Origin: CAINVV01 sp964528535
GTDB lineage: Bacteria > Bacteroidota > Bacteroidia > Bacteroidales > Prolixibacteraceae
Length of the DNA: 64,000 bases
Assembly (NCBI GenBank): GCA_964528535.1
Contig: CAZGSQ010000001.1
Span: forward strand, 1-64,000
Direction of reading: 5' to 3'
The notes under the pieces were generated by a model, which was not told the DNA's origin, ran no database searches, and saw nothing but the letters and a program-made list of their open reading frames with translations. The position numbers and the translations under genes are program-made. Positions 17,484 to 26,600 of the stretch are shown one piece after another; positions within the stretch are counted from its first letter, which is position 1, and each line of letters begins with the position of its first letter.

Positions 17484-19343
17484 TCACGCTTCGCTCGCCT
17501 CCTTTTTCCCGAACTCCGGTTTCACATTCAGGAAGAAGACGGGTATCACGCCGGGTATCATGCAAAGCATCACCCAAACAAAGAAATATTGATAGCCGAT
17601 GATCTCTTGGAGCCATCCCGAAAACATTCCCGGGAGCATCATTCCCAATGCCATAAATCCGGTTGCAATGGCAAAATGAGCGGTCTTGTTTTCGCCCTCT
17701 GAGATGTAGATCATGTAGAGCATGTAGGCTGTGAAACCGAAACCATAACTGAACTGTTCGATGGCAGCACAAAGGCTGATGACCAAGTAGTTGGAAGGTT
17801 GCGCAAAAGCCATGTAAACATAGGCCAAATGCGGAATATTGATTGCAAGTACCATCCACCAGAGCCAGTACCTGAATCCCTTCCGGGAAGCTGCCAATCC
17901 ACCAAGAATACCTCCGGCCGTAAGAGCGAGGATGCCAAAAGTGCCGTAGATCAGTCCGACCTCCCCGGTAGTGAGCCCCAGACCACCCAATTGCCTGGAA
18001 TCGAGCATGAATGGCGAGGCCATTTTGATAAGCTGAGCCTCTCCCAAACGGTAGAACATCAGGAAAAGGAGGATCACCCAGATCTCTTTTCTTTTGAAAA
18101 AGGAGCTAAATGCTTTGAAGAAGGCATGAAAAAGGTTTTCACCGCCTTTGACGACTCTTTTGTCGGAAGGAGGGAAAGGGAGAATAAATCGATGGTAAAA
18201 GGAGAAGATCACAAAGAGGATAGCAAGGATGACAAAGGTAATGCTCCATGCCAGATGGATGTTCCCTGAAGTTCCTTTGAACTGCGCATCCGTGGCCGTA
18301 TTCAATTTTGGATCAGCCTGAAAGAGTAGATAGGCTGGTTGTTCCCAGTTTTCCAGGTTAAAGGCAAGACGTTCACCTTCAATTAATTTCAAACTGTTGT
18401 CTCCGTCTTTAAATTTGAAATTGAGAATCATCTCTTTTCCCGCTTCAGGCTTGCCATTCAGTTTGATCGCTACCACCGTAACATTTCCGGTAAGTTGTTC
18501 GCCTGAAAGAGGAGTTGCCGATTTTTGAAAGTGCTTTTGCAAAAAGCCTTTCAACGGACTGGATATGTAATCTGTCCACCACGAAGCATCGCCGGATGAA
18601 TTGACAACAGAAGGACGACCATTTCCCACAAAGCCCAGCGTCAGGTTGTGATGTACAACGATCTTACGGATCGAATCCATCTGACGGGAGGGAATGTTTT
18701 TTGTAGAAAGTGCGATTTTTTCCGGAAACGACGTGAAATAGGTGTTCCCGGATTGAACCAATGAAGTCTTATCGACTTCAGGAATAATGATCGTTGTCTT
18801 GTTTCCCGGATTGGCTTTTATGTTAATCTCAATCGGCGGAAGTCCTGAAGCCGTTTCGAAATAGCCGGCCAGAATGATGAGCAATCCTTGACCGGTAATC
18901 ATCGCAATGCGGTAAAAAGTACTCCGAATCCCCACAAAATAAGCCTGTTGGTGCTCATTCAATCCGAGCATGTAGAATCCATCTGCCGAGATGTCGTGTG
19001 TGGCCGAGCTGAAAGCCAGCAGCCAGAGAAAGATCAGTGTGATTTTGAAGAAGCCAGGCATCGGTATGGCCAGGGCTACTCCGCCCAGTCCTGCACCGAT
19101 CAGCAGCTGCATCACAACGATCCACCAGCGCTTCGTCTTGAAGAGATCCACCACCGGACTCCAGAGTGGCTTGATGACCCAGGGTAAATACAACCAACTG
19201 GTATACAATGCGATATCAGTATTCGAGATGCCCAGTCTTTTGAACATGATGACGGCAACTGTCATGGCTACCACATATGGAATTCCCTCTGCGAAATAGA
19301 GGGTCGGGATCCAGGCCCAGGGGTTGCGGGTCGTTTTTTTCAT
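17484..19343 (-). CDS. ampG: AmpG-like muropeptide permease (MFS) with a large periplasmic insertion
   Basis: 619 residues; classical AmpG has about 490. The N-terminal half shows AmpG hallmarks (WIPTLYFAEGIPYVVAMTVAV, LPWVIKPLWSPVVDLF, SSATHDISADGFYM). About twelve membrane helices are predicted. The extra length is a hydrophilic stretch of roughly 190 residues at about 175-365, between two membrane helices, likely a beta-rich extracytoplasmic domain. The protein would import GlcNAc-anhydroMurNAc peptides or related fragments across the inner membrane. The C-terminus is Lys/Glu rich. An exact TAnnTTTG lies at 19371-19378, so this gene can have its own promoter. Confidence 0.88.
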   Translation of the reverse strand: MKKTTRNPWAWIPTLYFAEGIPYVVAMTVAVIMFKRLGISNTDIALYTSWLYLPWVIKPLWSPVVDLFKTKRWWIVVMQLLIGAGLGGVALAIPMPGFFKITLIFLWLLAFSSATHDISADGFYMLGLNEHQQAYFVGIRSTFYRIAMITGQGLLIILAGYFETASGLPPIEINIKANPGNKTTIIIPEVDKTSLVQSGNTYFTSFPEKIALSTKNIPSRQMDSIRKIVVHHNLTLGFVGNGRPSVVNSSGDASWWTDYISSPLKGFLQKHFQKSATPLSGEQLTGNVTVVAIKLNGKPEAGKEMILNFKFKDGDNSLKLIEGERLAFNLENWEQPAYLLFQADPKLNTATDAQFKGTSGNIHLAWSITFVILAILFVIFSFYHRFILPFPPSDKRVVKGGENLFHAFFKAFSSFFKRKEIWVILLFLMFYRLGEAQLIKMASPFMLDSRQLGGLGLTTGEVGLIYGTFGILALTAGGILGGLAASRKGFRYWLWWMVLAINIPHLAYVYMAFAQPSNYLVISLCAAIEQFSYGFGFTAYMLYMIYISEGENKTAHFAIATGFMALGMMLPGMFSGWLQEIIGYQYFFVWVMLCMIPGVIPVFFLNVKPEFGKKEASEA

Positions 19344-19370
19344 ATAGTCTAAATTTTACCCATTTTAATA

Positions 19371-19378
19371 CAAAGCTA
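19371..19378 (-). promoter_or_regulatory. Candidate -7 element (TAGCTTTG) of ampG
   Basis: The minus strand reads TAGCTTTG, an exact TAnnTTTG, 27 bases before the ampG start codon. The last three bases overlap the left end of the inverted-repeat segment 19376-19569, so the -33 region lies inside that repeat. Confidence 0.5.
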
Positions 19379-19569
19379 TGAGACATGAGACATAAGGCAC
19401 GCACCCCGACTGGCTTTTGGCGTTTGATGCATCCACCTGATTTCCAATTCCTAATCTTTCACGTCTTATCACTCACGCCTTATCTCTCATTTCTTATCTC
19501 TCATGTCTTATCTCTCATGTCTCATGTCTCATGTCTTATCTCTCATGTCTCATGTCTCATGTCTCATAG
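19376..19569. repeat. Heptad-repeat segment with 18-bp terminal inverted repeats between spoIID-like gene and ampG
   Basis: CTATGAGACATGAGACAT at 19376-19393 is the exact reverse complement of 19552-19569. From about 19459 to 19569 the sequence is a run of 7-base units (TCATGTC and TTATCTC, often as a 14-base pair), becoming less regular away from the spoIID-like stop codon. The left end carries two further units in the opposite orientation. The stop codon and last residues (SYET) of the spoIID-like protein are encoded within the array. About 60 bases in the middle (19398-19458) show no repeat. Confidence 0.85.
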
Positions 19570-20915
19570 CTTCTTTCTAGTTTCGCTCCCACAAAATAGT
19601 GCATCAGGATCTCTTCGTATGAATATCCTTTTTCTCCCATCATGGCTGCGCCGATCTGGCATAATCCAACGCCATGTCCCCAGCCGGCACCTATCAGGAC
19701 AAATTTAGCAGGTATTCCATCCGTGACATCGTGGTAATCTACTACAAACGCGGAACTGTATAAATGTGAGTTGGACAATATTTTTCTGATCTCCAACTCT
19801 TTGCCAAAGATCATTTTCGTCAGGGTGCCCACAATTTCCAGTTTGATAATTCTTCCGGAATGCCCTCTTTGTATTGGATTAAGGGCTATTATGGAACCAA
19901 AATCGATTCCTGTTTTTCGTTGGAGAAGTTCGGTCAATTCAGCCTGCGAAAAAGAAACTTTCCACCTGTAAAAATCTACTGTTTCCTGGTCATAGTCGTT
20001 GAGAACCTGAGAAAGTACCTTGTGATCGGTGGTGTTGCAAAAAGCAGGTGGGGAAGAGCGAATCCATTCTGAAGCAGAAGATTCTTCGGTCAACTTCAAT
20101 GCCGTATTGCTTGCCTTTTCACTGGAATCATATAAGGTTTGCAGATAAGGGTGCACGATTGGCTCCCAAACCTTTTCGAAGGTCTCCGTCACTCCGCCGC
20201 AACTTTTGGAGAACCTGGCATCACAAACCTGACCGCCTGACATCAGCACCAATCCAGCAGTTTCCTGCACCGCTTTTTCGACAAGTGGGCTTGTTTGGCG
20301 TGTAATGCCCTGGTAGCGCTGACAGTGGTCATCGGCGCAAACATCAAAAAGGGCATGGTCTTCGCGGTCCCACCACCGAATGTATTCCCCTTCGGATTGG
20401 AAGATGGTCTGGTATTTGTCGCGGGCTTGCCTCAGTTCTTTTCCTTTCACAACTTGCGCGAGCAGCCAGGATCTGGAGGTGATGGCATGGGCCTTCAGCA
20501 ACTCCAGGCTACTGGTGGCACTCATTTCGGAGGAGATGACACTGATCAGGTAATCTTCGAGTGGCAAAATATTGATTGCCTGTATCTTATTCTTATCCAA
20601 AAGAAACTGTAGAGCTCCTCTAAAAAGCTGATCTTCCTTGCGTTCCCAATGAAATTGCACTCCAATGGTGACATTGAACAACTCGAAAGATGCTACTTCC
20701 GGGTCGATAGGTTCAAAGCGCAATTCGGTGCCTTCGTACAAATGTCCGTTCAAGTGAATTTTACCTTCAGCAAGGCGAATGACTTGTTTTCCAGAATTGC
20801 TATTGCCATTCGTGTTCAACAGATAGCTGCCATGCAGACAGAAATTAATTTCAGCCTCAGCCATGATTCCAATCTTCAACTTTGGTTGAATCCCATTTAA
20901 TTCATTGTTCATCAA
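19557..20915 (-). CDS. SpoIID/LytB-domain protein without signal peptide
   Basis: 452 residues. The SpoIID domain is evident: ILPLEDYLISVISSEMSA, where the Glu of the EM pair matches the catalytic glutamate of SpoIID lytic transglycosylase, then LLKAHAITSRSWLL, and the C-terminal signature GAGWGHGVGLCQIGAAMM followed by YSYEEILMHYF. SpoIID cleaves glycan strands that have lost their stem peptides. There is no leader: the domain begins almost at the first residue (LKIGIMAEAEINFCL), so the protein appears cytosolic, unlike classical family members. A long insertion with Cys and Trp residues spans about 165-330. The start overlaps the DUF4922 stop (ATGA), so the genes are translationally coupled. 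Confidence 0.85.
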   Translation of the reverse strand: MMNNELNGIQPKLKIGIMAEAEINFCLHGSYLLNTNGNSNSGKQVIRLAEGKIHLNGHLYEGTELRFEPIDPEVASFELFNVTIGVQFHWERKEDQLFRGALQFLLDKNKIQAINILPLEDYLISVISSEMSATSSLELLKAHAITSRSWLLAQVVKGKELRQARDKYQTIFQSEGEYIRWWDREDHALFDVCADDHCQRYQGITRQTSPLVEKAVQETAGLVLMSGGQVCDARFSKSCGGVTETFEKVWEPIVHPYLQTLYDSSEKASNTALKLTEESSASEWIRSSPPAFCNTTDHKVLSQVLNDYDQETVDFYRWKVSFSQAELTELLQRKTGIDFGSIIALNPIQRGHSGRIIKLEIVGTLTKMIFGKELEIRKILSNSHLYSSAFVVDYHDVTDGIPAKFVLIGAGWGHGVGLCQIGAAMMGEKGYSYEEILMHYFVGAKLERSYET

Positions 20916-21877
20916 ATCATTCGTAATTTGTTATTCGTAATTGAGCTCTTCAGCTCCCCAAATGCCTCCTCACCCAAAGTTACCTGATTAAAAATGTCTT
21001 TGACGTCGGAAGCCGTAATTTTCTCGAAATCTTCCTTCCTTGGGGTGATAAAGAGACCTCCAAAATCGACGGATGCCGGACTGATTAGAAGCCGATCCTC
21101 CCCCTGTGCATAAAATTGCGAAGGACGATGCAACCGGCGGGGAAAGAGGTGGATGGTCCATTTTCCTTCGCCGAAGGTGCAAAGTAAGTTGATCATTGGC
21201 TCTGCTTTATCGGATTGTAATTCACCGAAACGGGAAACTATATTTTCGATGGCTTCAATTGCTGACTCCGGGGAATCCGTTTCAAGGGATATCAATTTGC
21301 GCAGGTAGTTATCGAAAGCCCATATTCTGAGATGATCTGACTGGAACAACAAAGTGTTTGCGACCAGTTTCAACCGTTCAAATTCTGACTCGACGGGTAA
21401 AAGCCCCCTTTCTCCTGCCTGAAAATGGAGGTGGTCAGGTGCAGAGGCACCACATTCAGGACCGTTGTAAAATAGCAGATATCCTTCCATTTGCCTTGAG
21501 ATATCGAATATTGCCCGGAGATTGGGAACCAGGTACTGCGGAATGTGGTGAAGTGATGGGATGGTGAAATGTGTCTTAAAAATGGGGAAGGGGTTTACGA
21601 GCAATAGGAAATCATGGCCAACATTCAGACTAAATTGTTCTACCGGACGATTTTCGGAACATAGAAAACAATTCCTGGCGGCAATCGAGCTCTTATCCAC
21701 TTTTGCAGCCGAAGAACGCATTCTCTCCGGATTGAATTGAACGGATACCTGAAAACCATCGAATAGAAATGTTTTCTCTACGACATGATTCAATCCCTGG
21801 TAGTTATCTCCCGACAACTTCCAGGTATGGTTTTGTTTTTCCAGAAAATCTTTGAAGCGATCGTCCTTTAGATCCAT
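20912..21877 (-). CDS. DUF4922 protein, GalT/Ap4A-phosphorylase-like HIT-fold nucleotidyltransferase
   Basis: 321 residues. The diagnostic motif is APDHLHFQAG with His149, His151 and Gln153, the HxHxQ arrangement of nucleotide phosphorylases and nucleotidyltransferases such as galactose-1-phosphate uridylyltransferase. A CFLC pair at about 70-73 could bind metal. No signal peptide is present, so it is cytosolic. The substrate is unknown. Its fixed coupling to the SpoIID-like gene (ATGA overlap) suggests a nucleotide-sugar or sugar-phosphate step in the recycling of muropeptide sugars, but this is only inference from context. Confidence 0.8.
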   Translation of the reverse strand: MDLKDDRFKDFLEKQNHTWKLSGDNYQGLNHVVEKTFLFDGFQVSVQFNPERMRSSAAKVDKSSIAARNCFLCSENRPVEQFSLNVGHDFLLLVNPFPIFKTHFTIPSLHHIPQYLVPNLRAIFDISRQMEGYLLFYNGPECGASAPDHLHFQAGERGLLPVESEFERLKLVANTLLFQSDHLRIWAFDNYLRKLISLETDSPESAIEAIENIVSRFGELQSDKAEPMINLLCTFGEGKWTIHLFPRRLHRPSQFYAQGEDRLLISPASVDFGGLFITPRKEDFEKITASDVKDIFNQVTLGEEAFGELKSSITNNKLRMI

Positions 21878-22061
21878 TTTATCTATGCCAACTTTTTTGA
21901 TGCATTTTGTTCTCCATATCCGCCCTTCGACTAAGCTTTTGGACCTGGATTTCTACTTAACCATTTTTTTTCGAAAGCCACCGCGGACGATTCACAACCG
22001 TTATTCGCTTACCCGACGGCATTTCATCTTCAACCCCTCTGCTGAATGACTTCGGAGTACC

Positions 22062-22096
22062 AGTCCCCTCGTCTCCTCGTCAAGTCCCTTCGTCTA
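22062..22096. repeat. Short heptad-phased array with a different word at the stop codon of the glycosyltransferase gene
   Basis: The plus strand reads AGTCCCCTCGTCTC, then CTCGTCA, then AGTCCCTTCGTCTA, which is two near-identical 14-mers separated by one 7-mer. The array starts exactly at the glycosyltransferase stop codon (TAG, 22094-22096), the same placement as the ATGAGA arrays in the neighbouring gaps. It has only 35 bases, so chance cannot be excluded. Confidence 0.5.
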
Positions 22097-23551
22097 TTTT
22101 TTATTCATCGCCTTTCGTGCCAAAAATTCGATGGTGCGAATCCGGTCTTTGTACAAATTGTGACCATTCATCACCTCTACGCTCAGCGAAGCATCAGAAT
22201 TGTCGTCCCATCTGCGACAAAGATAGATTGGATTGTAAATTCGGCCAATCTGGTAATGCCTTGAGATGGCGAGTCCGAGGGCATAATCTTCGCCATAATT
22301 GACATTGGGAACCTTGATGCAGCGAAGTACCGGGGTGTAGAAGGCCCTTGGCGCACCCAGTCCGTTGATTCTTAATGCGTTATTTCTTCCATTGTCTGGT
22401 GTCCACTCTTTGTGGTCAATGATGCCTGGCGGGATCTCCTGCAAATCGAAATTCACCATCCGGTACGAGCCAACCACCATGGCACAGTTTTCATTGTAGA
22501 ATGTATCAACCACTTGCTGAAGGGTGGTATCATCCAGATAGAGGTCGTCGCTATCCAGCTGAACAGCGAATTTTCCGCAGGAAGGATGAGCGGCAGCGGC
22601 ATTCCAGCAACCCCCGATACCAAGATCCTTGCGGTCGGGAATAAGGTGGATGAGCCTGGCATCTTTTTCGCTGTATTTCTCAATAAGTTCGGTTGTGCCA
22701 TCTGTCGAATAGTTGTCGGCAATGATCAGGTTAAAAGAAAAATTAGTTTTTTGCGACAAGACAGATTGGATGGCATCCTCGATGGTGCGTACCCTGTTTC
22801 TGACGGGGATGATCACTGAAGCCTCAAAGGGGAAACTTTCTTTGGAAAAATCGACAGGTTTGAATTCCGGCTTCAAAAAGGCGCCGGCATCTTTCAGAAA
22901 TTGTGTGCAAACCTGTTCCATCTCAATTTGCACACCCCTGTTTTTGGGATCCACATAATCGAAGATTTTCTCACCAGATAGTCGGAGGTCAGACTCCTCC
23001 TCGGTATAGAGAAATTCAGGTATGCGAAAGATCGGAGATTTAAGCGACAAATTCAGTCGAAGTGCATACAATGCGGCGTGCTTCAGGGATGAATCTATTC
23101 TTTCAACTGCCAGTTTCAGTAAATCCTGGCGAAAAAACAGCAGTGATCCGAAATTGAAATCGTCGCGCAAACTTCCTTCCTGATAATCGGTGACAGGATG
23201 TGAAGTAATTTCTCCACCTTTGACAGCCAGGTAGTTGGAGTAGACCATTCCACTCTGGGTGTCCTCCGCCACCCGAACGAATCGCTCGAGTGCATGTTGT
23301 GCAAGTTTCAGCGGACTATGCCTTGTGTAAATGAGAGAATATTCGGTTTTTCCCAATGCAGCCAGCTCTTGGATGGTTGATCCGGAAGTCACGCTGCCGG
23401 ATTTGAACCATTCGGCACCTTCCACAGGAAACAACTCCTTATCTGAACCCACCAAATATATTTTTGCAACCAACCCTGAACTGCTGAGTTCCCTTACCGT
23501 TGCAATCGTTTCACTCTCACCCCCAAAAGCAATAAAACAAGTTATCTTCAT
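22094..23551 (-). CDS. Glycosyltransferase family 2 protein with an N-terminal degenerate GT-like domain
   Basis: 485 residues, no signal peptide. The C-terminal half (about 245-480) is a GT-A glycosyltransferase: SVIIPVRNRVRTIEDAI, LIIADNYSTDGTTELIE, and the metal-binding QLDSDDLYLDD. The N-terminal 230 residues resemble a second GT-A fold (MKITCFIAFGG, then GMVYSNYLAVKGG, then FNFGSLLFFRQDLLK) but lack a clear DxD. The acceptor and donor are unknown. It lies between the amidase-like and DUF4922 genes in a locus that otherwise degrades peptidoglycan, so it may use recycled sugars or act in glycan remodelling. Confidence 0.82.
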   Translation of the reverse strand: MKITCFIAFGGESETIATVRELSSSGLVAKIYLVGSDKELFPVEGAEWFKSGSVTSGSTIQELAALGKTEYSLIYTRHSPLKLAQHALERFVRVAEDTQSGMVYSNYLAVKGGEITSHPVTDYQEGSLRDDFNFGSLLFFRQDLLKLAVERIDSSLKHAALYALRLNLSLKSPIFRIPEFLYTEEESDLRLSGEKIFDYVDPKNRGVQIEMEQVCTQFLKDAGAFLKPEFKPVDFSKESFPFEASVIIPVRNRVRTIEDAIQSVLSQKTNFSFNLIIADNYSTDGTTELIEKYSEKDARLIHLIPDRKDLGIGGCWNAAAAHPSCGKFAVQLDSDDLYLDDTTLQQVVDTFYNENCAMVVGSYRMVNFDLQEIPPGIIDHKEWTPDNGRNNALRINGLGAPRAFYTPVLRCIKVPNVNYGEDYALGLAISRHYQIGRIYNPIYLCRRWDDNSDASLSVEVMNGHNLYKDRIRTIEFLARKAMNKK

Positions 23552-23591
23552 GGTATTATTTCCCTTTTAACAGTAATGTTCATACTTCGTT

Positions 23592-23647
23592 ATCTCATAT
23601 CTCATAGCTCATCTCTCATAACTCATCTCTCATAACTCATAACTCAT
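23592..23647. repeat. Heptad tandem array (8 units of NNCTCAT) at the 3' end of the amidase-like gene
   Basis: Eight contiguous 7-base units read ATCTCAT, ATCTCAT, AGCTCAT, CTCTCAT, AACTCAT, CTCTCAT, AACTCAT, AACTCAT on the plus strand. On the coding strand the unit is ATGAGNN. The TGA stop of the amidase-like gene (23644-23646) is part of the first unit read from the gene. Confidence 0.9.
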
Positions 23648-26600
23648 CTCAAAATCTTCAGCAATTGCCCCATCAGCGCATCTCTTGCCTGGTCTGTGGC
23701 GATCGTTTCGAGTGGGACTGAGAGTACGATGGATTGGTATTTCCCTTTGTACCAGACGCCGGCGCTTTTGTTGTCTCCAAAATAGCGGAAAAGGACTGAT
23801 GCACCTTTCCCATGAGGCTCAATGGCATCCGGTGAAGCTAATTTATATATCTTAGGATTCCAGGTATTTACATAAGGATATTGCTCGAAGTTACTTGTCT
23901 TCAGACCATTCACTGTACAGATCATTCCGGATTTACTGCCATGATTGGTGCGCAAAGAAAAGTGAAGCACATCGGCAGCGAATCTTTTGGCAAGCGTATC
24001 GCCGCATAATTTCAAGTCTGAACCCAGATAGGCTCCCGAAACCACTATTTTTGTTCCATCGGTTTGTGCAATTTTTGTGATGGCGGCTCTCATTTCGGGT
24101 GTAAATATTGTAAAATCCTTACCAGGAAAGCCAATTTGCCGGATGGTGGTCTTCTCCTCGCCGAAGATGAAATCAAACAGTGCAAATGAACTGGATTCAA
24201 TGGTTTGCTTTTCGAACACTTCATCACTCATGGAAATAAATCCAACGCCATTGTTCCTAAGCGATTTGCCATGCACATAAGTATAGTCGAAGCTGTTTCC
24301 GGGTACGATCCGGGTCTCCTGATCTGAATGACTGGAACCAAATCCGGAGGCGTCATCATCGAGCCATTGGGATTTTCGGTCGAAATCGTATTGTTCACCG
24401 ATGTAGGCAATATTTTCTTTGTAAGGCACTCCCTCATCCTCCGACACCAGGAAGCCGGCCTCTTTGCCGTTGTCAAAAGCTGCCGGAGCGCAGATGCGGT
24501 CGAATCCATTGACCACCAAGGCTGGTTTTGAACCGTTATCAGGCAAAGAACAGGCCAGGATTTCGGAGGGAAAGCTCTCCCCACCTTCGTTGAGCGCAGT
24601 CACTTTGAAACTGTAGATGGTCCCTGGTTTCAGATCTTTGAAAAAAACAGTGCTGTCCTGCACAACAAACCCCTCGTCAAATCCGCCTTCTTCTATCCTT
24701 TTGTAAACCCTGTAAGCGGTTGGTCGCGCGGTAGGTTCAAGCGGATCATTGACAGGCGACCAGGAAAGTTGAAGTTGATTGCCTTCCAGTTTCATCCCCA
24801 TCCCATTGACAGGCAAAGGCTGAACAACGAAGGGAAGTCCATTCTGAAATGCAATGAATTTGAGGATTCCCTTGTAATAGGAGCGACAGACATCAAATTT
24901 GAACCTTGGATCCTGGGCCAGGTACATGTCGGCAAAATTTTGGTGGGAGAGTAACTCCGAAAGGATGGCCGGTACTTTGGGTCTGGCTGCCTCGAAATAT
25001 CTTTTGTTCCACATGCCACGGCGGGTCCAGTCGGCTTTGTGGAGAAGGCGCAGATCATTTACCACCTGTGTTTGTACCAAATCTGCCAGATCGCGGCTGG
25101 CCCATTTGGATTGGCCGTTTGGGAAAATCTCCTTGTCGAAGGTTGTATCGTAAATCAACAGTGTGCCGATGATGGAACTATCCTTTGTTGTCCCGGCATC
25201 GGTATGGAATCCCATCGAGAGATCCATAGGAATACCCATTCCTTTTGCGTTGGGAGACTTGGTCGGGCCATTGGGCGTCCCCATCAGGTAGTTCACCCAT
25301 TCACCCCGGCTCATGTAGTCGTCTTTGTAATCTTCTTTCCCGCTTTCGCGGTTGGCGAACAAGGCAGCATCTGTTCCGCGTGCTGAGTAATCCACTTTGG
25401 TGCGGTTCAGGCTGTATACCAAAGAATCTGGAAATCCAGCATATTGCAGATAATAGCGTGCTGCCTCCTGGTATCTCGGACGCTGGCTGGAGTAGGGAAT
25501 CCATGTTGCAGAATCACTCTTCCATCCCTCCTTTTCGCGCAAATCAAACAATTTTTTAAGTTGTTCTTCTTTTCCACGAACGATGTTTCCCATTCCTCCT
25601 CCAAAGCGGACGGCATCAGCCGATATTTTTTTGCCGGGTTCTGACGAAGCATTGGTTAGTTCGACCATTCCCATAACTGGATTTTTCCCCTTGACAAATT
25701 GGAAAGAACCCAGGTAGATCCAGGTACCACCTCCTATCGACTGGTTGACAGCAAAGGTAGTCCTCCCACCTGCATGGACCACCGTATATTTTGCATCCTT
25801 CGCGTTTTGATCATCCGGCGAATAGGAGACATATACCGCATAGGTGCCGGGTTCAGGAATATTTGGAAGGTACCTGGCTGTGGCATCAGGCTGATTTTTT
25901 GCTTGGATGGTTCTGGAATGCCCGAATCCGAAAGGATTTTCGCCATCGAACAAGAATGGATATTTTAACGCAAACCCCGGTTGTGAGGAAGACTGCCAAC
26001 CGGTTCCTTCCTCCAGATATTCGGAACCGGCTGAAGAATTTTCGGAATCGACAATGACCTCTCTCGACCCCAGGTCGCGTTCACGCGGCAGCCAGACAGT
26101 CGCTCCTGCATTCTCGAGCATGGGTGTCAGGTAAGGCACCACAAAGCCAAGTGTCCAAATATCTTCTACGGTCAGGAAGTCACGTGCTCTTTGCCATTCC
26201 CAACGGTCCAGGGTATTTTCATAATACCAGCCATGGCTCTGCCAGAGGGAGATGTTCCTGTTGTCCAGTCCTTTCGAAAATAGATTGTTCCTGGTAAGAT
26301 TTCTCACTATCTGCGGAAGTGGTTCCTTTGGTACGGAAAGTCTGATGGCATCAATTTTTTGTGGGGCAGTTCTATAGAAATTGGGAACCAATTCACTGAT
26401 CTCTTTACCCATGGAGGAGATGGTGAGTATGCTTTTTTTAAATTTCCTACCGAGAAGTAGCTTATAATCAGAATAATATTTTCGAACATCATCCGGTCGA
26501 AAAGGAATTTCAGCGAAGGAGGAGGTCATCTGGAGCTGTAGATTTGTCCCTTTTGGGTCCATCCTTAAGGTATCGATCTTGAATTTATATCCCCTGCCTA

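Noticed and set aside
17327..17602. Plus-strand open frame of 91 codons after ampG
   Set aside because: It covers the intergenic gap and the antisense of the ampG 3' end, is Ser/Pro/Arg rich and shows no family features.
19385..19708. Plus-strand open frame with repeated MSHVSCLISHVS-type peptide
   Set aside because: It is a translation of the heptad array; since 7 is not a multiple of 3 every frame cycles through the same words. It overlaps the spoIID-like gene and has no other coding features. The same applies to the plus-strand frames at 62325-62546 and 62339-62527.
23592..23647. Possible CRISPR array
   Set aside because: The repeat unit is 7 bases, contiguous and without spacers, and no cas genes are present.
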